The notes beneath the pieces were generated by a model. That model worked only from the letters and a program-made list of their open reading frames with translations. It made no database searches and was not told the origin of the DNA. This document shows, piece by piece, positions 9,792 through 19,155 of a stretch of 62,801 nt of DNA. The stretch is from Bacillota bacterium (GTDB lineage Bacteria > Bacillota > Clostridia > Christensenellales > Aristaeellaceae), in the NCBI GenBank assembly GCA_023444095.1, contig JAEZRP010000038.1, forward strand, positions 1 through 62,801, written 5' to 3'. Numbering within the stretch: position 1 is the first letter of the stretch; every line of letters starts with the position of its first letter. The translations under genes were made by a program, and so were the position numbers.

Positions 9792-10781
9792 ATGAAGAAA
9801 GTAGCGGTTTTAGGGGCGACCGGCGCGGTCGGGCGCCAGATGCTGGAGTGTTTGATCGAGCGGGACTTCCCCTGCGAGATCAAGTGCCTCGCCAGCGCGC
9901 GCAGCGTGGGCAAGGTCGTCGAGTGCCTCGGGCGCTCCTTCGTCGTCGAGGAGGCGACGCACGACTCCTTTGCCGGCATGGACATCGTGCTCGGCGCTGC
10001 TTCAAATGCGCTCGCCAAGGAGATGGCCCCCCATATCAAGGCGGCAGGCGCCATTTTCGTCGATAATTCCAGCGCGTTCCGGCTTCATTCCGACGTGCCT
10101 CTGGTCGTTCCCGAGATCAATCCCGAGGACGTCAACTGGCACAACGGCATCATCGCGAATCCGAACTGCTCGACCATCATCGCCGTCGTCGCGGTCAACG
10201 CGCTTCGGAAGCTCTCGCCCATCAAAATGATGATCGCCTCCACCTATCAGGCGGTTTCCGGCGCGGGCGCGGGCGGGCTCGCCGAGCTCGAGAACCAGGT
10301 GCGCGAATACGTCGCGGGCAACGACATTTCGGTCGACCAGTTCCAGCACCAGATTCTCTTCAACATCATCCCGCAGATCGGCTCCGATTCCGGCAACGGC
10401 TTCACCACCGAGGAGATGAAGATGCAGAACGAGGGCCGCAAGATCCTGCACCTCCCGGAGATGAAGGTCACCTGCACCTGCGTGCGCGTGCCCGTGATGC
10501 GCTCGCACTCCGTCAGCGCGACCGTCGTTACCGAGCGCAAGATCAGCGTCGCGGAAGCGCGGGAGGCGATCGCCGCCGCGCCCGGCTGCAAGCTCGTCGA
10601 CGATCTCGCACACTGCGTTTATCCCATGCCCCTGGACACCTCCGCGCAGGACACCGTGTACGTCGGGCGCATCCGCGAGGACCTCGTCTTCGAAAACGGA
10701 CTCACTCTCTTCTGTGCGGGCGACCAAATCCGCAAGGGTGCGGCGACAAATGCCGTGCAGATCGCAGAACTGCTGTTATAG
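9792..10781 (+). CDS. asd: aspartate-semialdehyde dehydrogenase
   Basis: The 329-aa enzyme makes aspartate semialdehyde, the branch point to lysine, threonine and methionine. The NADP loop is VLGATGAVGRQML, and the catalytic cysteine is C126 in ANPNCSTI. The later motifs YQAVSGAGAGG and RVPVMRSHS are also present. It follows hom by 64 bases without a terminator, giving a hom-asd unit beside thrC-thrB. Aspartokinase is not in the window. Confidence 0.97.
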   Translation: MKKVAVLGATGAVGRQMLECLIERDFPCEIKCLASARSVGKVVECLGRSFVVEEATHDSFAGMDIVLGAASNALAKEMAPHIKAAGAIFVDNSSAFRLHSDVPLVVPEINPEDVNWHNGIIANPNCSTIIAVVAVNALRKLSPIKMMIASTYQAVSGAGAGGLAELENQVREYVAGNDISVDQFQHQILFNIIPQIGSDSGNGFTTEEMKMQNEGRKILHLPEMKVTCTCVRVPVMRSHSVSATVVTERKISVAEAREAIAAAPGCKLVDDLAHCVYPMPLDTSAQDTVYVGRIREDLVFENGLTLFCAGDQIRKGAATNAVQIAELLL

Positions 10782-10839
10782 GTTGAGGGAGAGGACAGCG
10801 AAGCCCTCCTCACCATTCGCCAAGGGATACCGGCCCTTT

Positions 10840-10869
10840 GCACCCGCCCGCATTCATGCGGGCGGGTGC
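10840..10869. other. perfect GC-rich inverted repeat downstream of asd
   Basis: A 14-bp perfect stem (10840-10853 with 10856-10869) closes on a two-base centre. No U-run follows on either strand, so it is a poor intrinsic terminator. It may block exonucleases or act as a protein site. A smaller CAAGGG/CCCTTG stem precedes it. Confidence 0.55.
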
Positions 10870-10940
10870 GGTTGCGAAACGACTTGGTTATCGGCAAACC
10901 AACCTTGTACGGCCGAACTGCGTTCGCGAAGTTTTCGTTT

Positions 10941-10969
10941 CTGACAGGATTTTTTCTTCGGCGTATGGA
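10941..10969 (+). promoter_or_regulatory. possible promoter of the anion/Na+ transporter gene
   Basis: CTGACA (10941-10946), a 17-nt spacer and TATGGA (10964-10969) lie about 40 bases before the chosen start. Both boxes deviate from consensus. Confidence 0.4.
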
Positions 10970-11006
10970 ATCATTATGGAGTCATTTTGAACCGGGGGGA
11001 AGTCGC

Positions 11007-12113
11007 ATGCGCTCAGTGGGGCGTTTTTTCATGCGGGAGAAGGTTCTGTCGGCGTCGCTTGTCGCGGCGGTTCTGTCGATGTTCCTTATCCCACCAAGCA
11101 GGAGTTACCTTGATTACATCGACTGGGACGTTCTCATGCTCCTATTCTCGCTCCTGGCGGTCGTCGCGGGCCTGAAGGAGATCGGCGCGTTCGACGCCGT
11201 TTCCCGCTTCCTCATGGCGCGCGCGGGCGGCATGCGCAGGCTTGCGGTGCTTTTGACCGCGTCCTGTTTTTTTCTCTCGATGCTGGTGACAAACGACGTG
11301 GCGCTGATCTCCTTTGTTCCGCTCACGGTTTCCATGCTCGCCGTCGCCGCGCCGGAAGCGTGCGTCTACATCGTCACGCTTGAGACGGTCGCGGCAAACC
11401 TCGGCAGCATGGCGACGCCCATCGGGAACCCGCAGAATCTCTTTCTCTTCTCTCATTACGAGATGCCCATGGGCCGCTTTCTTTCGGAGATCGTACCGAT
11501 CTGCGCGCTGAGCCTCGTCCTTCTCCTGCTCGCCTGCCTTTTTGTGCGGAGGCGCGGTTTGCACGCCGTGCCCGCCCCGCGCGCGTCGGCGATAAACGGG
11601 CGATCTCTCGCACTCTATGGGGCGCTTTTCCTTTTGTGCGTGCTGTCCGTATTGCGGATTGTGCCGAAGTTCTTCAGCTTTGCGGCGGTCGTCGTGGCGC
11701 TCGCCGTCGCCGCGCCGCGGGTGCTTTTGCGGGTCGACTATGCGCTTCTCGGAACATTCGCCTGCTTTTTCTTGTTCTTAGGAAATGTTGCCCGCGTTCC
11801 GGCCGTGGAAGCCGCGCTCTCGGCGGCCGTGCATGGCCGCGAGTTGGAGGCGGGAATCCTCATGTCGCAGGTCATCAGCAACGTCCCGGCCGCGATCTTG
11901 CTTTCGGGATTCACGGACGGCGCGTTCGCCCTTTTGCGGGGTGTGAACATCGGCGGACTCGGCACACTGGTCGCCTCCCTCGCGAGCCTCATCTCGTTTC
12001 GGCTGTACATGCGCGCGCCGGGCGCGAAAACCGGAAAGTTCCTTGCCATCTTCAGCGCGATGAACCTCGTTTTCCTCGTAATCCTGTACGGATTCGCGCG
12101 GTGGATCGGCTGA
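11007..12113 (+). CDS. ArsB/NhaD-superfamily (anion permease-type) membrane transporter
   Basis: The 368-aa protein is almost entirely hydrophobic, with about ten predicted membrane helices. Family features are TNDVALISFVPLT near residue 92 and the loop GNPQNLFLFSHYEM near residue 137; a matching re-entrant-like segment, SNVPAAILLSGF, lies near residue 293. These are typical of ArsB, NhaD and citrate/anion permeases. The transported ion cannot be told. ATG 11007 follows GGGGGGAAGTCGC; the open frame extends further upstream without a better site. Confidence 0.75.
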   Translation: MRSVGRFFMREKVLSASLVAAVLSMFLIPPSRSYLDYIDWDVLMLLFSLLAVVAGLKEIGAFDAVSRFLMARAGGMRRLAVLLTASCFFLSMLVTNDVALISFVPLTVSMLAVAAPEACVYIVTLETVAANLGSMATPIGNPQNLFLFSHYEMPMGRFLSEIVPICALSLVLLLLACLFVRRRGLHAVPAPRASAINGRSLALYGALFLLCVLSVLRIVPKFFSFAAVVVALAVAAPRVLLRVDYALLGTFACFFLFLGNVARVPAVEAALSAAVHGRELEAGILMSQVISNVPAAILLSGFTDGAFALLRGVNIGGLGTLVASLASLISFRLYMRAPGAKTGKFLAIFSAMNLVFLVILYGFARWIG

Positions 12114-12131
12114 TGTCTCCAAAAACAAACT

Positions 12132-12163
12132 CTTTGCCCCGGGGTTTGAGCCCCGGGGCAAAG
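12132..12163. terminator. bidirectional terminator-like hairpin between convergent genes
   Basis: The perfect 13-bp stem CTTTGCCCCGGGG/CCCCGGGGCAAAG has the loop TTTGAG. On the minus strand it is followed by AGTTTGTTTTT, making it a good terminator for the NlpC/P60 gene. It may also stop transcripts from the transporter. Its loop and GCCCCGGGG arms match the hairpin at 59934-59965. Confidence 0.7.
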
Positions 12164-12240
12164 ACGGATAACGGATCCGTTCCATTCGGTCTATGATTGA
12201 AGCCGGACCATTGGCGGAGTTCCGATGCCTCTCCCTTCCG

Positions 12241-13551
12241 CTAGTTGAGCACTCTGCGCCCCCAGGAGAACGCGCTTCGGTAGTAGCCGGAGGCAAGGGA
12301 GGAGACCATGACCTCTCCGCCTGAGGAGGAGGCGTGGATGAACCGTCCGCCGCCGATGTAGATGCCGACGTGATCGCTGAGGTCTTCGTCGGACACGTTC
12401 GTATCGAAGCACACGATATCGCCCTTCTGGAGGTTCGCGATGTCCGAGATCTTTTGATAGGAGTTGTCATAGCCCTGCGCCTTGGCCGAGCGGCCGAGCG
12501 TAATGCCGGTCACCTTCTTAAAGCAATAGGTGGTGAGGCCGGAGCAGTCGAACGCGTCGGGGCCGGCTGATGCGTAGACATAGGGATCGCCGAGCTGCTC
12601 GTAGGCGAGGGTGATGATCTGCGTCGCCTTGGAAGAGGACTTGGGAGCAGAAACCTTGTCCGTGTCGACGTCCGAGGCGAGCACATAGCCGTATTCGCCG
12701 CCGCCCTTGACCCTGTACCATTTGCCGTCCTGCGTCACGGCAATGGCGGTCATGGCGGTACTCGTTCCGACGGTCGCGATGACGGAACCCGACGAGGTGG
12801 GCAGCTTTCGCACTTTGACGGACGAAGACTGCGGATAGACGGTGACCGAATAGGCGTTGGGGTTCTCGGTCGAAAGTCCGTCGGTTTTGCAGTAGGCGAC
12901 CTTGTCGCCGCTTTTCAGCTTCGCCCAGTCGCCGCCGACCGCCACGCATGTGAGCTTCTCGCCGAAGCCGATGGTGCCGCTGTTGGCGGAAGTGGAGGGG
13001 GAGGCGTACACGGTGAGCGTGTTGTCGGAGACGTAGACAGACACGGAACCCGTCTGGATCGCGGTTGCGTCCTTGACCTTCGTGGTGGCGAGATCGCTCG
13101 TCTTTATGTATCCATAGATGCCTGAAATCTTGACGCGGCACCAGGTCCCGTCGCTCGTCCCGGCGATGACCGTCACCTTCGTGTTCTGGTCGAGCCCCGC
13201 ATTGTCGGTGTCCGTGGACGCGCCGCGATAGATGTGGGTGTCGTCCGACTGAACGTATGCCGTGACGGAGTATTTGTTGGGATTCGAGGTCGTAAGGCCG
13301 GAAACCATGCAGTAACCGGTTTCTCCGTCGTCATTCCGAACCCGTGCCCAGTCGCCCTTCGCGGCGGTGCAGTAGACGATTTCGCCATAAGACAGGACAC
13401 ACATGACGTCGGCGGATGAGGAATAGTCCTTGTAGATCTTCAGCGTGGTTGACGAGACATAAGCCTTTACGCTTTCGGATCGCGCCAGACCGGTCGGCAA
13501 GAAAACCAGAACGGCCAGGAGCGCGACCGCAATCCGCGTGATTCGCTTCAT
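12241..13551 (-). CDS. secreted NlpC/P60 peptidoglycan endopeptidase with SH3-like repeats
   Basis: The 436-aa protein starts with a signal peptide (MKRITRIAVALLAVLVFLP). About four bacterial SH3-like modules follow (for example VYASPSTSANSGTIGFGE), then an NlpC/P60 domain. The catalytic set is C336 (FDCSGL), H394 (SDHVGIYIGG) and H406 (FIHASS). Such enzymes cut between D-iGlu and the third residue of stem peptides. ATG 13551 has GGAGG upstream. It is closely similar in layout to the protein at 34375-35700. The 198 bases upstream contain no clear promoter that I would assign. Confidence 0.93.
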   Translation of the reverse strand: MKRITRIAVALLAVLVFLPTGLARSESVKAYVSSTTLKIYKDYSSSADVMCVLSYGEIVYCTAAKGDWARVRNDDGETGYCMVSGLTTSNPNKYSVTAYVQSDDTHIYRGASTDTDNAGLDQNTKVTVIAGTSDGTWCRVKISGIYGYIKTSDLATTKVKDATAIQTGSVSVYVSDNTLTVYASPSTSANSGTIGFGEKLTCVAVGGDWAKLKSGDKVAYCKTDGLSTENPNAYSVTVYPQSSSVKVRKLPTSSGSVIATVGTSTAMTAIAVTQDGKWYRVKGGGEYGYVLASDVDTDKVSAPKSSSKATQIITLAYEQLGDPYVYASAGPDAFDCSGLTTYCFKKVTGITLGRSAKAQGYDNSYQKISDIANLQKGDIVCFDTNVSDEDLSDHVGIYIGGGRFIHASSSGGEVMVSSLASGYYRSAFSWGRRVLN

Positions 13552-13749
13552 GCGCGCACCTCCGTGTCGAAATTGCCGCACCTGCGGCTTCCGCGCTGAC
13601 ATACATATATGATCAGCGCTACAGGATTATTCATATATTGGCAGATACCTTTGGCGAAACTGTGACAAAATCATGTAGTTATGACGCATTCCGCGAAAAG
13701 ACGGCCAAAATCCGAAATCTCTTTCACAGATCCGTCATAAAATCAGGGA

Positions 13750-14664
13750 TTATTCTTTTTCGATGACGATCTTTCCGTCGTCAGCATACATGCGCACGCG
13801 CCGCCCTTCGACGCCCGCCTGATCGAGAAGTGTGCGCGAAATTTGCACGCGGCCCGCGCGGTCGAGCACGGCGAACTCCTCCTGCGCGCCCTCCTCATGC
13901 CCGTCCTCGAAGCCCCCTTCCCCGGCGGCGGACTTGAGGTCGCGCGGCGCAATCATCTCGGCGGCGGTCTTTCCGTCGCGGATGGCGACCACGCGGCTGA
14001 CCCTCTTTGAGAGCGTGCGGTCATGGGTGACGATGACGATGGTGAGTCCAAGCTCCTCCTGAAGTCTTCTGAACACGTCGAGGATGTAAACGGCGGTCCT
14101 GGTGTCCACGGAGCCGGTCGGTTCGTCAGCGAGCAGGAGTTTCGGCTTGTTGGCAAGCGCAATTGCGATTGCGATGCGCTGCTGCTCGCCGCCCGAGAGC
14201 TGGGAAAGCCGCGCTTCGGCCTTGTTTTTGAGACCTACGAGGTCGAGAAGTTCCATCGCGCGAGCCTTCCGCTCACGCATGGTGCCAAAGAGCATCGGCG
14301 TCTGTACGTTCTGCCACGCAGGGAGCCAAGGAAGGAGGTTCCGCGCGTTGTTCTGCCACACGAAGCCCACGGTCGAGCGCTTGTATTCGACGAGTTCCTT
14401 CTCTGTCATCTTGAAAAGGTTCTTCCCGTCCACATAGAGCCTGCCCGCGTTTGGGCGGTCAAGCCCGCCGATCATGTTGAGGAAGGTGGACTTGCCGGAG
14501 CCCGAGTTTCCGATGATCGCCATCATCTCGCCGCGCTCGACGGTCAGCTCGAGTCCCTGCAGCGCCAGCACCTCGATGTCCTTGGTCTTGTAGATTTTGA
14601 CCAGATTGTCGCATTCAACGATATAATTCGGATTCGCGACGTCAGTTTCCCGCAACGATCTCAC
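13750..14664 (-). CDS. ABC transporter ATPase (MacB/LolD type) with AbrB-like C-terminal tail
   Basis: The 304-aa protein has Walker A GNSGSGKST, signature LSGGEQQR, Walker B LLLADEPTG and the switch IVTHD. After a linker, residues about 265-304 read LDRAGRVQISRTLLDQAGV followed by an acidic strand pair. This resembles the SpoVT/AbrB swapped-hairpin fold, an unusual addition to an ABC ATPase. The GTG at 14664 overlaps the previous gene by 23 bases; a TTG three codons in is also possible. It is the last gene of the efflux operon. Confidence 0.85.
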   Translation of the reverse strand: MRSLRETDVANPNYIVECDNLVKIYKTKDIEVLALQGLELTVERGEMMAIIGNSGSGKSTFLNMIGGLDRPNAGRLYVDGKNLFKMTEKELVEYKRSTVGFVWQNNARNLLPWLPAWQNVQTPMLFGTMRERKARAMELLDLVGLKNKAEARLSQLSGGEQQRIAIAIALANKPKLLLADEPTGSVDTRTAVYILDVFRRLQEELGLTIVIVTHDRTLSKRVSRVVAIRDGKTAAEMIAPRDLKSAAGEGGFEDGHEEGAQEEFAVLDRAGRVQISRTLLDQAGVEGRRVRMYADDGKIVIEKE

Positions 14665-15313
14665 CGTCCTCCAGCTGGAAAATTTTGTCGCCGATGGTCG
14701 ATAGTTCTCGGTCGTGGGTGGTGAGGACGACCGTTACGTTGTCGCGGTCGACGAGCTCGCGGAAGATGCGTGCCACCGACACGGCGGTGTTGGAATCGAG
14801 CTCCGCCGTCGGTTCGTCGGCAAACAGGATCTGTGGCCTGTGCGCGATGGCGCGCGCGATGGCGACCCTCTGCTGCTCGCCGCCGGAGAGCTCCTGCGGC
14901 ATGTGGTTCGCGCGCTGGGAGAGGCCCACCATGCGCAGGCACTCCAGCGCGCGCTCCCGCATGTTATCCGTCTCGCCCGCCAACCGGAGCGCGAACATCA
15001 CGTTTTCCTCGGCGGTCATGATGGGGATGAGCGCCACCGACTGGAACACGTAGCCCATCTTCGCCCGTCTGATCTTTCCGCGCGCGGCGTCGCCCATCCG
15101 GGAGATCGGCTTGCCCTCGAAGGCGATTTCGCCGCCGGTCGGCTGGTCAAGCACGCCCATGATGTTCATGAGCGTGGTCTTTCCCGAGCCCGACTTTCCG
15201 ACGAGCACGGTGAGCCTGGCTTTCTCGATCGTCAGGTTCACGCCCCGAAGCGCGTAGAAGTCGCCTTCGCCCTGCACGGGAAACGCGCGGGAAACGTCCT
15301 TTACCGTCAGCAT
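14642..15313 (-). CDS. ABC transporter ATPase (MacB/LolD type)
   Basis: The 223-aa protein is of the length normal for LolD/MacB-type ATPases: Walker A GKSGSGKTT, signature LSGGEQQRV, Walker B ILFADEPTAELD, switch LTTHD. It follows the FtsX-type permease after one base and is followed by a second, longer ATPase. The two may form a heterodimer under the single permease, or each may pair with one half of it. Confidence 0.92.
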   Translation of the reverse strand: MLTVKDVSRAFPVQGEGDFYALRGVNLTIEKARLTVLVGKSGSGKTTLMNIMGVLDQPTGGEIAFEGKPISRMGDAARGKIRRAKMGYVFQSVALIPIMTAEENVMFALRLAGETDNMRERALECLRMVGLSQRANHMPQELSGGEQQRVAIARAIAHRPQILFADEPTAELDSNTAVSVARIFRELVDRDNVTVVLTTHDRELSTIGDKIFQLEDGEIVAGN

Positions 15314-15314
15314 A

Positions 15315-18101
15315 TCAGTCCTCCCCCAGCTTGAGCGCCTGCGCCATCTTGAGACGACGGATGATGAGAATGAGTATCGTCACACAGGATGCGAGCACGA
15401 CCGCGTTGATTGCGAACAGCCGCGCGTGATCGAACAGGTCCCGCGTCACGACCAGCGGCAGAGACGCGTCCGCGGACGAATATGCGATCTGGATGAGCGG
15501 GATGTAAAGCCTGCTCACCAGGTACCCGATGCCCGCGCCCGAAGCGATCGACAGAACCGACTGCCAGAACTGCTCGTTCAACAGCATCCCGACGATCTCG
15601 GAGACCGACATGCCCATGGCGCGGTAGATGCCGAACTGGAGGCTGCGCGCCTTGATGGAGAGGATCCAAAAGATCAGGAAGCCCACGGCGCAAAGCGCGA
15701 GGCCCACGATGAAGGAAAGGGTCAGGATCCCGTTCGTTCCCTGGATCGCGGGCGCGTTCCGGAGCGCCGAGAGCTTGGTGTATACGTCCTGAAACGTCCA
15801 GTACCTTTGATTGCTCGCGTTGGCATAGTCGTAGACGTGATCGGCGCTCCCGGGGGACATGAGCCAGATTTCGTAGGGCTGAAGGCCCCACACGGACTGG
15901 AGGTAGTTGAGATTACAGACGATGAGATACTTGTCCGCGAGCGTCTGGATGCCGTCTTCGCGCGTCTCGTAGACGGTCGCATTGTAGGTCGGGAAGTAGG
16001 GCACAAAGCCCGCGACGGTCACGGTTACCGCCGACTGGTCGGAGGAGCGCACGGAGACCTGGTCGCCTACGTCGAGGCCGAGGATATCGCGGAAGTTCGC
16101 GGAGACGAGGCAGTCGCCGGGGCTCTGCGACATGGCGTTGAGGTAGCTGTAGAAGTGCTCGTCGAGAAGGCCCTCCGGCATATACGCCGTCTCGCCGAAC
16201 GCCTTGGTATCGATGCCCATGAGGGACACCGAGGTGAGCTGCGTCTTCCCGGCGGTCGCGGCAGACTTCTCGTCCCGGAACACCTTCGCGAGCGCCTCCA
16301 CGCCCGCGATCTGGCCGTAGCGCGCGGCGTCGGTCTCGACGTACGCGCCCGACTGGCGCATCCACGCCTCCTTGATGACCACGTCCGCGCCGAGGTCGTA
16401 CTTGAGCTGCGTCTCCTGCGAGGCGTTCACGGTGGAAGCGGTGTCGGCGTTCAGGATGCCGATGGCGATGGTGAGCATGAGGAAGGCCATCATGAACGTC
16501 TGGCTGCGCCGGGAGCGCAGAATCTGCAAGAATGACGCGTAGAGCGCCGGACGCATTCTGTTTTTGAGAAGCGCGAACACCGCCTGGGCCACGAGCGGGA
16601 TGAGCCGCACCATGAGGAGAGACGCGCCTACCGCAAACAGGGACGATGCGATGTAGATGAGCGGATCGAGCGCCGCGCCGGACTGCGCCTTCTCAGCGAG
16701 CAGCGTCTTCTGGTTGTTGAACGCATACAGCCCGTAGAGAGAGACGCCCAGCAAAATGAAGTCCAGTCCGAACTTCTGCCAGATGGACGACTGGTTGCGC
16801 GCATGGGCCGCCCTCTTGGAATCGACGATCGTGAGCCGGGAGTAGGCGATGGCCGGAAGCGCCATCGTGAGGATGCCGCACGCGGCGGCTGCGAGCGCGT
16901 AGAGGAGCGCGTCCTGGGTGTATTCCACGGCGAGGCGCGCGTTCGACTGAAATTCGAGGAACGCCGACGACGCGCCGATGGCCCGGCAGATGGCCGCGCT
17001 CGCCGGCAGGCTGATCAGTGCCGAGACGATTGCGATCATAAGACTCTGAAGGATGTACACCAGGAGAACCTGACGTCCGGCCGCGCCGCGCGACTTGAGA
17101 TAAGCGATTTCGTTTTTTTCGATTTCCAGGATCTGGCGGGAGACCATGAACATGAACGCGAGAAGGAGCGCGAATACCGGCACCTCGAGGACCTTCAGGG
17201 TCGCGGACGCCTGGTTCGCCTCCGACCGGTAGCCGCTCATCAGCTCCCCAAAGCCCGTCTGGAAGCGCCTGATGAATGTGAGGTTGTACTTGCCGGACAG
17301 CTCCGAAAGCACGGAAAGCGTGTTCGGCACGTCCTCGGCGCGCATCTTCCCGATGTCAAAAAGCGTCGTCCAGATCGTCGAGACGGCGTACTTCTGGTCG
17401 TCGAGGTTGATGAAGATCGAATCAAAGAGCGCAGGATCGATGAAGATCTGGGTCGCGTAGGAGCTCTCCGGACCCGTCCAGTAGACGGAGCCGTCCGTCT
17501 CGAATACGCCCGCGATCCGAACGGTGAGGGGGTTCCCGTCCGGGGTTAGAACGTACTGGAAGCGCAGAAGCTCTCCCAGAACGAGATTCTTTCGGATGAA
17601 CGCGGTTTTCCCGATTAAAACGTCGTACACGCCATCCGCGTCCGGCTGTGCGGAATACGTGCGACCGGCGGCGAGCCTGATGTGATCGGTCATCCCGGAC
17701 ATGGCGGCCATGGTGAGCTTGACGGACGTCGCCTCGTCGCTGCGGGAGACGAGGGGCGTTCCCGAGAGGTCCGTCACGGACTTGAACGCGATTTCATAGA
17801 GCGCCTGGGTATCGATCCGTCCGGGGAGCGCCGCGATGTCCGCCTCCGCCGCGCGGTAGGCCTGCGCCGCGCTCGAGTCGCCCCTGGACTTCGTGAGCGA
17901 GCCATCCATGGTGGCATACCCGGGGTACACCGCCGTCTCGGCATAGGCGTCCGAGAGCGTGCGGGTCAGAAGGTTCTGGGTTACGGCGCTTGTGTACATG
18001 GGGTTCGACATCGCGATGCTGATGAGGAGCACGTTGCCGATTAAAAGGCTCAGAATCATCCACGCCTTGTTGAGCATCTTCCGGAATACGAATTTCAGCA
18101 C
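15315..18101 (-). CDS. large FtsX/MacB-type ABC permease
   Basis: The 928-aa protein has an N-terminal helix (about residues 15-33) and a large extracytoplasmic domain. A block of helices follows between roughly 310 and 560, then a second large outside domain, and a last FtsX-like block of helices at about 790-920 (for example ILTLSFIVGLALCAVGFLIFW). This is the duplicated layout of large MacB/FtsX permeases, which move substrates by mechanotransmission rather than through a channel. The three adaptor genes upstream and two ATPase genes downstream complete an exporter. The substrate is not evident. Confidence 0.85.
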   Translation of the reverse strand: MLKFVFRKMLNKAWMILSLLIGNVLLISIAMSNPMYTSAVTQNLLTRTLSDAYAETAVYPGYATMDGSLTKSRGDSSAAQAYRAAEADIAALPGRIDTQALYEIAFKSVTDLSGTPLVSRSDEATSVKLTMAAMSGMTDHIRLAAGRTYSAQPDADGVYDVLIGKTAFIRKNLVLGELLRFQYVLTPDGNPLTVRIAGVFETDGSVYWTGPESSYATQIFIDPALFDSIFINLDDQKYAVSTIWTTLFDIGKMRAEDVPNTLSVLSELSGKYNLTFIRRFQTGFGELMSGYRSEANQASATLKVLEVPVFALLLAFMFMVSRQILEIEKNEIAYLKSRGAAGRQVLLVYILQSLMIAIVSALISLPASAAICRAIGASSAFLEFQSNARLAVEYTQDALLYALAAAACGILTMALPAIAYSRLTIVDSKRAAHARNQSSIWQKFGLDFILLGVSLYGLYAFNNQKTLLAEKAQSGAALDPLIYIASSLFAVGASLLMVRLIPLVAQAVFALLKNRMRPALYASFLQILRSRRSQTFMMAFLMLTIAIGILNADTASTVNASQETQLKYDLGADVVIKEAWMRQSGAYVETDAARYGQIAGVEALAKVFRDEKSAATAGKTQLTSVSLMGIDTKAFGETAYMPEGLLDEHFYSYLNAMSQSPGDCLVSANFRDILGLDVGDQVSVRSSDQSAVTVTVAGFVPYFPTYNATVYETREDGIQTLADKYLIVCNLNYLQSVWGLQPYEIWLMSPGSADHVYDYANASNQRYWTFQDVYTKLSALRNAPAIQGTNGILTLSFIVGLALCAVGFLIFWILSIKARSLQFGIYRAMGMSVSEIVGMLLNEQFWQSVLSIASGAGIGYLVSRLYIPLIQIAYSSADASLPLVVTRDLFDHARLFAINAVVLASCVTILILIIRRLKMAQALKLGED

Positions 18102-18111
18102 GCTTCTGTCC

Positions 18112-19155
18112 TCACTTCACAATCAGCTTGTCGCCCTCGCGCGCGCCAAGCGCGATCCAGGCGTCGGAGCCGTCGTCCATGGCTTTGACGACGTAACGGG
18201 TATGCACCGTGCCGTCCGCGCCCAAGACCTCCACATAGTAGCGTCCGTCCTTGTACGAAACCGCCTGGGAGGAGGCGACGAGCGCGTCCGGGACGTACAT
18301 GGTGGTCGCCGTGACCGACGCGGACGTGAATGCCGCCGTCTGGGACGCGTCCCACGCGACGTACGCGTATCCGGCGCGCAGCTCGCCCGGGAGCACGTTG
18401 TCCGCTGCTACGACCACGCCCTTCGCGGCCGACTGGCTCGTGTAGCCGGAGAGCCGGAGCTCGACTTCCATGCCGTACTTGAGGAGGCCCAGCTGGTTGT
18501 CCACGCGGACGAGCGCGTCCGCCGGGTCGCGCAGCACGACGAGCGCTTTGCCGGAGACGGGCGCGCCGGGTTCGAGCTGGGCGACGGAGTCGACCACGCC
18601 CGCGATGCCCGCGCACAGCGTCTTTTCGTCCCCGGCGGTCAGCGCGGCTTCGTAGGCGGCCTCGAGCGCGGCGATCCCCGCCTCCGCCTCCACGCGCCAC
18701 TTTTCGTTCGTCAGCGTTTGCCGCTCGATCTGGAGCTCGAGGATGCGCGCGCTCGTTTCGTCTGCCTCGGCGGCGCGCTGCGCGTTCATCTCGTCGATCC
18801 GGGCGGCGCGGGCGGAGAGCTCGTATTCGTAATCGTCCCGCGCGGCGCGCAGGGCGACTTCCCTCTGCTTCTGTTCGGTCGCGCTCACGGGCAGCGTGTA
18901 GGTCGCGACCGGGTCGCCCGCCTCGACTGCGTCCCCGGCGGATACCAGGATCTCCCCGAGGCGCGCGCCGGGATCGTACGCGGCGATCGCCTGCGTGCTG
19001 AGGTAGAGAATCGCGCCCTGGAGCGTCGTCGTCCTCTTGTACGCCCGCCGTTCCACGGGGGTCGTCGAATAGCGCGCGCCCGTCGCCGCCGAGGCGGATG
19101 TCGCGGCCAGCGCGAGCGCGGCTGCCAGAATCACGAGCTTCTTAATCGCCGACAT
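18112..19155 (-). CDS. HlyD/RND-type efflux adaptor (third of three)
   Basis: The 347-aa protein has a Sec-type signal peptide (LVILAAALALAATSASA). Next come a barrel-sandwich half (LVSAGDAVEAGDPVATY), a coiled-coil hairpin rich in E/R/A (about residues 115-190), the second lipoyl half and a beta-barrel ending in GAREGDKLIVK. ATG 19155 has GGGGAGG upstream and overlaps the preceding adaptor by 14 bases. It precedes the permease by ten bases. Confidence 0.82.
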   Translation of the reverse strand: MSAIKKLVILAAALALAATSASAATGARYSTTPVERRAYKRTTTLQGAILYLSTQAIAAYDPGARLGEILVSAGDAVEAGDPVATYTLPVSATEQKQREVALRAARDDYEYELSARAARIDEMNAQRAAEADETSARILELQIERQTLTNEKWRVEAEAGIAALEAAYEAALTAGDEKTLCAGIAGVVDSVAQLEPGAPVSGKALVVLRDPADALVRVDNQLGLLKYGMEVELRLSGYTSQSAAKGVVVAADNVLPGELRAGYAYVAWDASQTAAFTSASVTATTMYVPDALVASSQAVSYKDGRYYVEVLGADGTVHTRYVVKAMDDGSDAWIALGAREGDKLIVK

